This document shows, one piece after another, positions 60,398 to 64,000 of a stretch of 64,000 bases of DNA (its first letter is position 1; every line of letters begins with the position of its first letter). The translations under genes and the position numbers were made by a program. The notes under the pieces are model-generated. The model was not told the origin of the DNA. It made no database searches and saw only the letters and a list, made by a program, of their open reading frames with translations. Source of the stretch: Pteria penguin (taxonomy: Eukaryota; Mollusca; Bivalvia; Pterioida; Pteriidae); the NCBI GenBank assembly GCA_035048485.1, contig CM068593.1:5899151-5963150 (forward strand). Reading direction: 5' to 3'.

Positions 60398-60778
60398 TCA
60401 CCGACGCCGGACAATAGCTTGGAAACAACGAGTCTCTGATCTAGCTATTACATAAACCAGTCTAATCCCTTCATCATTAGCTATATTTGGCAATATCGCT
60501 TGTTCATTGTATTTAATAATCTCCAATACTTCACATATATATTTTGGAGAAGAAAAGAATGGTTGAATTACTACGCGAGTATAATCGGGTCCGTAATGAG
60601 GTTCCCTTGGGACCGGAAGTGGGGAAGACAGCCGTAAAATCGTTCCGTGGTGTGCAGAAGTCCGTCGGATATTTTGAACTTTATAAGAGAGCTCTCCGAA
60701 AGTGGAATCGATGAAAGAGGGTGAATGAGGATGATAGTTTGCGCAAACTACAGTATAACAACAAAATATTGGCCACAT
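60398..60778 (-). CDS. Hypothetical ORF, 126 aa, unassigned
   Basis: This is the longest non-repetitive open frame apart from the innexin. The first ATG is at 60778; the open frame runs about 20 codons further upstream without an ATG. It encodes a short hydrophobic start (MWPIFCCYTVVCA) that could be a weak signal sequence, then a mixed-composition body containing PREPHYGPDYTRVV and ending in VRRR. An alternative reading makes it a 3' exon: a pyrimidine-rich acceptor ending in ctgtag lies just before the CANYHPHSP codons. I do not recognise any family. It sits about 540 bp upstream of innexin exon 1 on the same strand. A splice from its end to exon 1 would not preserve frame, so it is not an obvious further innexin exon. 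It may be an open frame by chance. Confidence 0.3.
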   Translation of the reverse strand: MWPIFCCYTVVCANYHPHSPSFIDSTFGELSYKVQNIRRTSAHHGTILRLSSPLPVPREPHYGPDYTRVVIQPFFSSPKYICEVLEIIKYNEQAILPNIANDEGIRLVYVIARSETRCFQAIVRRR

Positions 60779-60823
60779 TGCAAAGGAAAACAGGGTAATT
60801 AAAGGCCCCAGTGAATTGGGCAA

Positions 60824-61275
60824 ACAATGTAGAGAAAATTTGCCTATAAATTATATTGCCCCCAAAATATGGTCAATAGATATACAGTAAATTACCGCAC
60901 ATGTCGTCAAATTACACGAACATGATCTCGCGTGGGGTTATACTTCATTAACATGCTCCTACGACCCGCTCTGGTGTCCATGAGGACCTCATAATGATGG
61001 AAGAGACGAGTTATGAAAAGCTTAACCCCGGGTCAGGTAGTCTGCAGAGGGCATGTGTAATGCAATCAAATCACACCAAAAATAACCAACTCATAACTAG
61101 CACCTTTATTTAAATAACCAATGTATAAATAACCAAAAAATACAACTATAGTGCAACTAGTCTAATAACCGAATAACGATATAACGCGTGAATATTTAAA
61201 ATACACACTATGTGCACTGCTGAGAACATACTCAGAATGTCAAAAAAAAACCCAACCCCAAGTAGCATTCATGAC
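60824..61275. other. Unique sequence upstream of the unassigned ORF
   Basis: No promoter, exon or repeat could be recognised. Confidence 0.4.
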
Positions 61276-61279
61276 ATTC

Positions 61280-62040
61280 AAGAAGGATAAGATGTGTCAG
61301 TAACCAGGCACAATAACAGTCTGTGTCAGTAAACAGGGTATAGTGACTGCGTGCGTCAGTAACCAGGTATAATGACAGTCTGCGCCAGTTACCAGGCACA
61401 ATGAAAGGTCTGTGTCAGTAACTAAGTATAATGACAGTCTGCGTCGGTAACCTGGTATAATGACAGTCTGCGTCAATAACCAAGCACAATAACAGTCTGC
61501 GTCAGTAACCAGGTATAGTGACAGTCTGCGTCAATAACCAAGCACAATAACAGTCTGCGTCAGTAACCAGGTATAGTGACAGTCTGCGTCAATAACCAGG
61601 TATAATGACAGTCTGCGTCAATAACCAGGTATAATGACAGTCTGCGTCAGTAACCAGGTATAGTGACAGTCTGCGTCAGTAACCAGGTATAGTGACAGTC
61701 TGGTATAGTGACAGTCTGCGTCAGTAACCAGGTATAGTGACAGTCTGGTATAGTGACAGTCTACTTCAGTAATCAGGTATATTGACAGTGTGTGTCAATA
61801 ACTAGGTATAGTACCAGCCTGCGTCAATAACCACAAACAATTACTTCATGCGTCAGTAACCAGGAACAATAAAAGCGTGCGTCAGTTACCAGGTACAGTA
61901 ATAGCGTGCGTCAGCTGCCAAAAACAATAACAGCGTGCATCAGCAACCAGGAACAATAACAAAGTGTGTTGGTAACAAGCAGCGTGTGTCAATAACTAGG
62001 AACAATAACAGCATACGTCAGTAACCAGGATCAATAACAA
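61280..62040. repeat. Minisatellite, 29-bp unit, about 25 copies
   Basis: The unit contains CAGTCTGCGTCAGTAACCAG then GTATAGTGA. It is homogeneous in the middle (61440-61750) and increasingly diverged to the right. Confidence 0.93.
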
Positions 62041-62452
62041 TGCAACGTTGTCAGTTGAATCTAGATACATTACTATCTATTATTATGTGCGTATAAAGTA
62101 TGTTATTTGTCATGGTCTAAAAGGTCCTCATTCGGCAACATATCTCACCTTACAAAAGTCGTCCTTTGTTGTAGTAACTATGTCAAAACAACTCACAGTG
62201 TAAAGTCTTATTAGAATCAGCACTGAAAATATATTTTGTTGACCGTCTGTAGTAATTCCAAATTTACCCTACACCCTATAGTTCTGACCGAATGCGAGCT
62301 TCAATTCTAAAGTGCTGGTTTGCCGCCTCATCAATACGTATGACAACAACGGCTGTGAAACAATTGTGGCTATATTATGATAAAACAGTTACTTTCAATA
62401 TTACATTTGTTATATATAATATTGTATGACATTTTCTAATATATGTTATATA
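62041..62452. other. Unique spacer between two arrays
   Basis: Nothing was recognised. Confidence 0.45.
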
Positions 62453-63058
62453 TAAGTACCCACTTGGTCTCTAGTACAGATAACTCAAGGTACCTAGTAC
62501 CCACTTGGTCTCTAGTACAGATAACTCAAGGTACCAAGTGCCCACTTGGTCTCTAGTACAGATAACTCAAGGTACCAAGTGCCCGCTTGGTCTCTAGTAC
62601 AGATAACTCAAGGTACCAAGTACCCGCTTGGTCTCTAGTACAGATAACTTAAGGTACCAAGTACCCGCTTGGTCTCTAGTACAGATAACTCAAGGTACCA
62701 AGTACCCGCTTGGTCTCTAGTACAGATAACTCAAGGTACCAAGTACCCACTTGCTCTCTAGTACAGATAACTCAAGGTACCAAGTGCCCACTTAGTCTCT
62801 AGTACAGATAACTCAAGGTACCAAGTACCCGCTTGGTCTCTAGTACAGATAACTCAAGGTACCAAGTACCCACTTGGTCTCTAGTACAGATAACTCAAGG
62901 TACCAAGTACCCGCTTGGTCTCTAGTACAGATAACTCAAGGTACCAAGTACCCGCTTGGTCTCTAGTACAGATAACTCAAGGTACCAAGTACCCACTTGG
63001 TCTCTAGTACAGATAACTCAAGGTACCAAGTACCCGCTTGGTCTCTAGTACAGATAAT
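62453..63058. repeat. Minisatellite, 41-bp unit, about 15 copies
   Basis: The unit contains TACCAAGTACCCACTTGGTC then TCTAGTACAGATAACTCAAG. Each unit holds the inverted repeat CCAAGTACCCACTTGG, so every copy can form a small hairpin. It is very homogeneous, suggesting recent expansion. Confidence 0.95.
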
Positions 63059-63895
63059 TCATCGACCAAGTGGTGCTGAGTACGAGAAGATCGTCGTTTG
63101 ACTTACCTAATACTAAATTAGACAGTCAGCACCCCACTGACTACTAATCAGGAAGGACTTCAATACAAATGATGTATTTCTGATTGTATGTGAATTCCTT
63201 GTCCTGTTCTATCAAGTCAGCAATTCTTGATTTAAAATCAAGAAATTCGTCTTCGATAAAAAGAGAGAAAAAGTAACCGTTGCTTTTCTCTTCTTATAAT
63301 CGTGTGAAGTGTAGGTGACTGAGCAAAAGCCTTTAAGGGAAGGAGGGTCAAACTCGCACTGAAATAAAACCAATGGATTCATATCAAAGTACTGGGAGTA
63401 CCAGATGACAGTTACTGCACCATTATTATAGAGGGTTATTGGAGATAATTCCTGAGGTGAAGGTCATTTGGGTTATTACTTATGCGAGTGACAGTGGATG
63501 TAGGCATATTAGAAGATTATCAACGCTTGATGTTGATAATCTTACAGCTCTTCTTGTACTTCATTCACGTGACATGCCAAACAAGAGATGCTTTATCCCC
63601 CCGTGCATCTACCTAACCTGTTTTCATTAATACATTTATACTTTTCATGGTACATTGTTGTGAGTACCAAATTGACGTGGCACTAGATACGTATGTATTT
63701 CACATTTTTGTCTCAAATTGTCTCTTTGCAGTGTAAAACTCTTTAAGGTTCCCCAAACAGCGTGTAAGTGTTCGAGTATTATTATACTCCCTGTTTTCGT
63801 GAAGCGACATTCATTTCATATATTTCTATCTGCAATTTTATGATACATGGTATCCTCCGTATTGTTGGGTATTCATGTTGGGGTGGCTAGTCAAA
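63059..63895. other. Unique DNA
   Basis: No gene was recognised; the longest open frame is 63 codons. Confidence 0.45.
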
Positions 63896-63898
63896 CAG

Positions 63899-64000
63899 AA
63901 ACGCTTACTCCTCTCAGCGCTGGTCTGGACTCTGACAGTAGGCGCTTGCTCCTCTCAAGCTCCTGGTCTGGACTCTGACAGTAGGCGCTTACTCCTCTCA
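63899..64000. repeat. Start of a minisatellite, about 49-50-bp unit, cut by the window end
   Basis: CGCTTACTCCTCTCA and TGGTCTGGACTCTGACAGTA repeat at least twice before the window ends. Confidence 0.75.

Noticed and set aside
60398..60778. The unassigned ORF as an extra 5' exon of the innexin
   Set aside because: The only donor-like site near its end would join exon 1 out of frame, and an in-frame stop precedes the exon 1 ATG.
60398..60823. 141-codon version of the unassigned ORF
   Set aside because: Its first codon is TTG, not a usual eukaryotic start; the first ATG is at 60778. The shorter version is listed instead.

Overview
The window looks like nuclear DNA from a lophotrochozoan animal, most likely a mollusc and probably a bivalve. 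It is AT-rich with sparse coding and GT/AG introns, and carries many tRNA-derived SINEs with short tandem tails. It also holds two high-copy element families of a kind typical of bivalve genomes: one with AGCTCACCTGAGC-type ends, one with TACCCCC...GTCCCGTTAGGAC ends. No bacterial features are present. The organism call is inference; the sequence itself shows only the gene structure and repeat style.

Only one gene is convincing: an innexin (gap-junction/hemichannel subunit) on the minus strand. Reading phases and splice sites assemble three coding exons: exon 1 at 59853-59627, exon 2 at 23824-23641 and exon 3 at 16833-15814. The predicted protein is 476 residues. Exons 2 and 3 together form a complete four-transmembrane innexin with the YYQW signature. 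Exon 1, joined across a 35.8-kb intron, adds about 76 residues with 15 histidines in residues 13-46. Innexins normally begin at about the point where exon 2 starts, so this His-rich N-terminus is the most interesting protein feature here. A second minus-strand ORF at 60778-60398 (126 aa) lies just upstream of exon 1 and is unassigned.

Layout. 1-11 kb: a foldback element, tandem copies of the AGCTCACC family (1.1-6.9 kb), an inverted copy (7.7-8.8 kb) and a 43-bp minisatellite (8.8-10.8 kb). 11-15.8 kb: a second 43-bp minisatellite, then unique DNA. 15.8-59.9 kb: the innexin transcription unit. Its introns contain more than a dozen unrelated minisatellites (units 28-68 bp), three rolling-circle-like elements with tandem cores, six tRNA-type SINE copies or remnants, several foldback/MITE-like elements, and long (CA)n/(TA)n tracts. 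59.9-64 kb: the probable innexin 5' flank, the unassigned ORF, and three more minisatellites, the last running off the window end.

Many long open frames (306, 271, 261 and 189 codons among them) arise because minisatellite units lack stop codons. They are not annotated as genes. Tandem arrays cover about a quarter of the window by rough hand tally.
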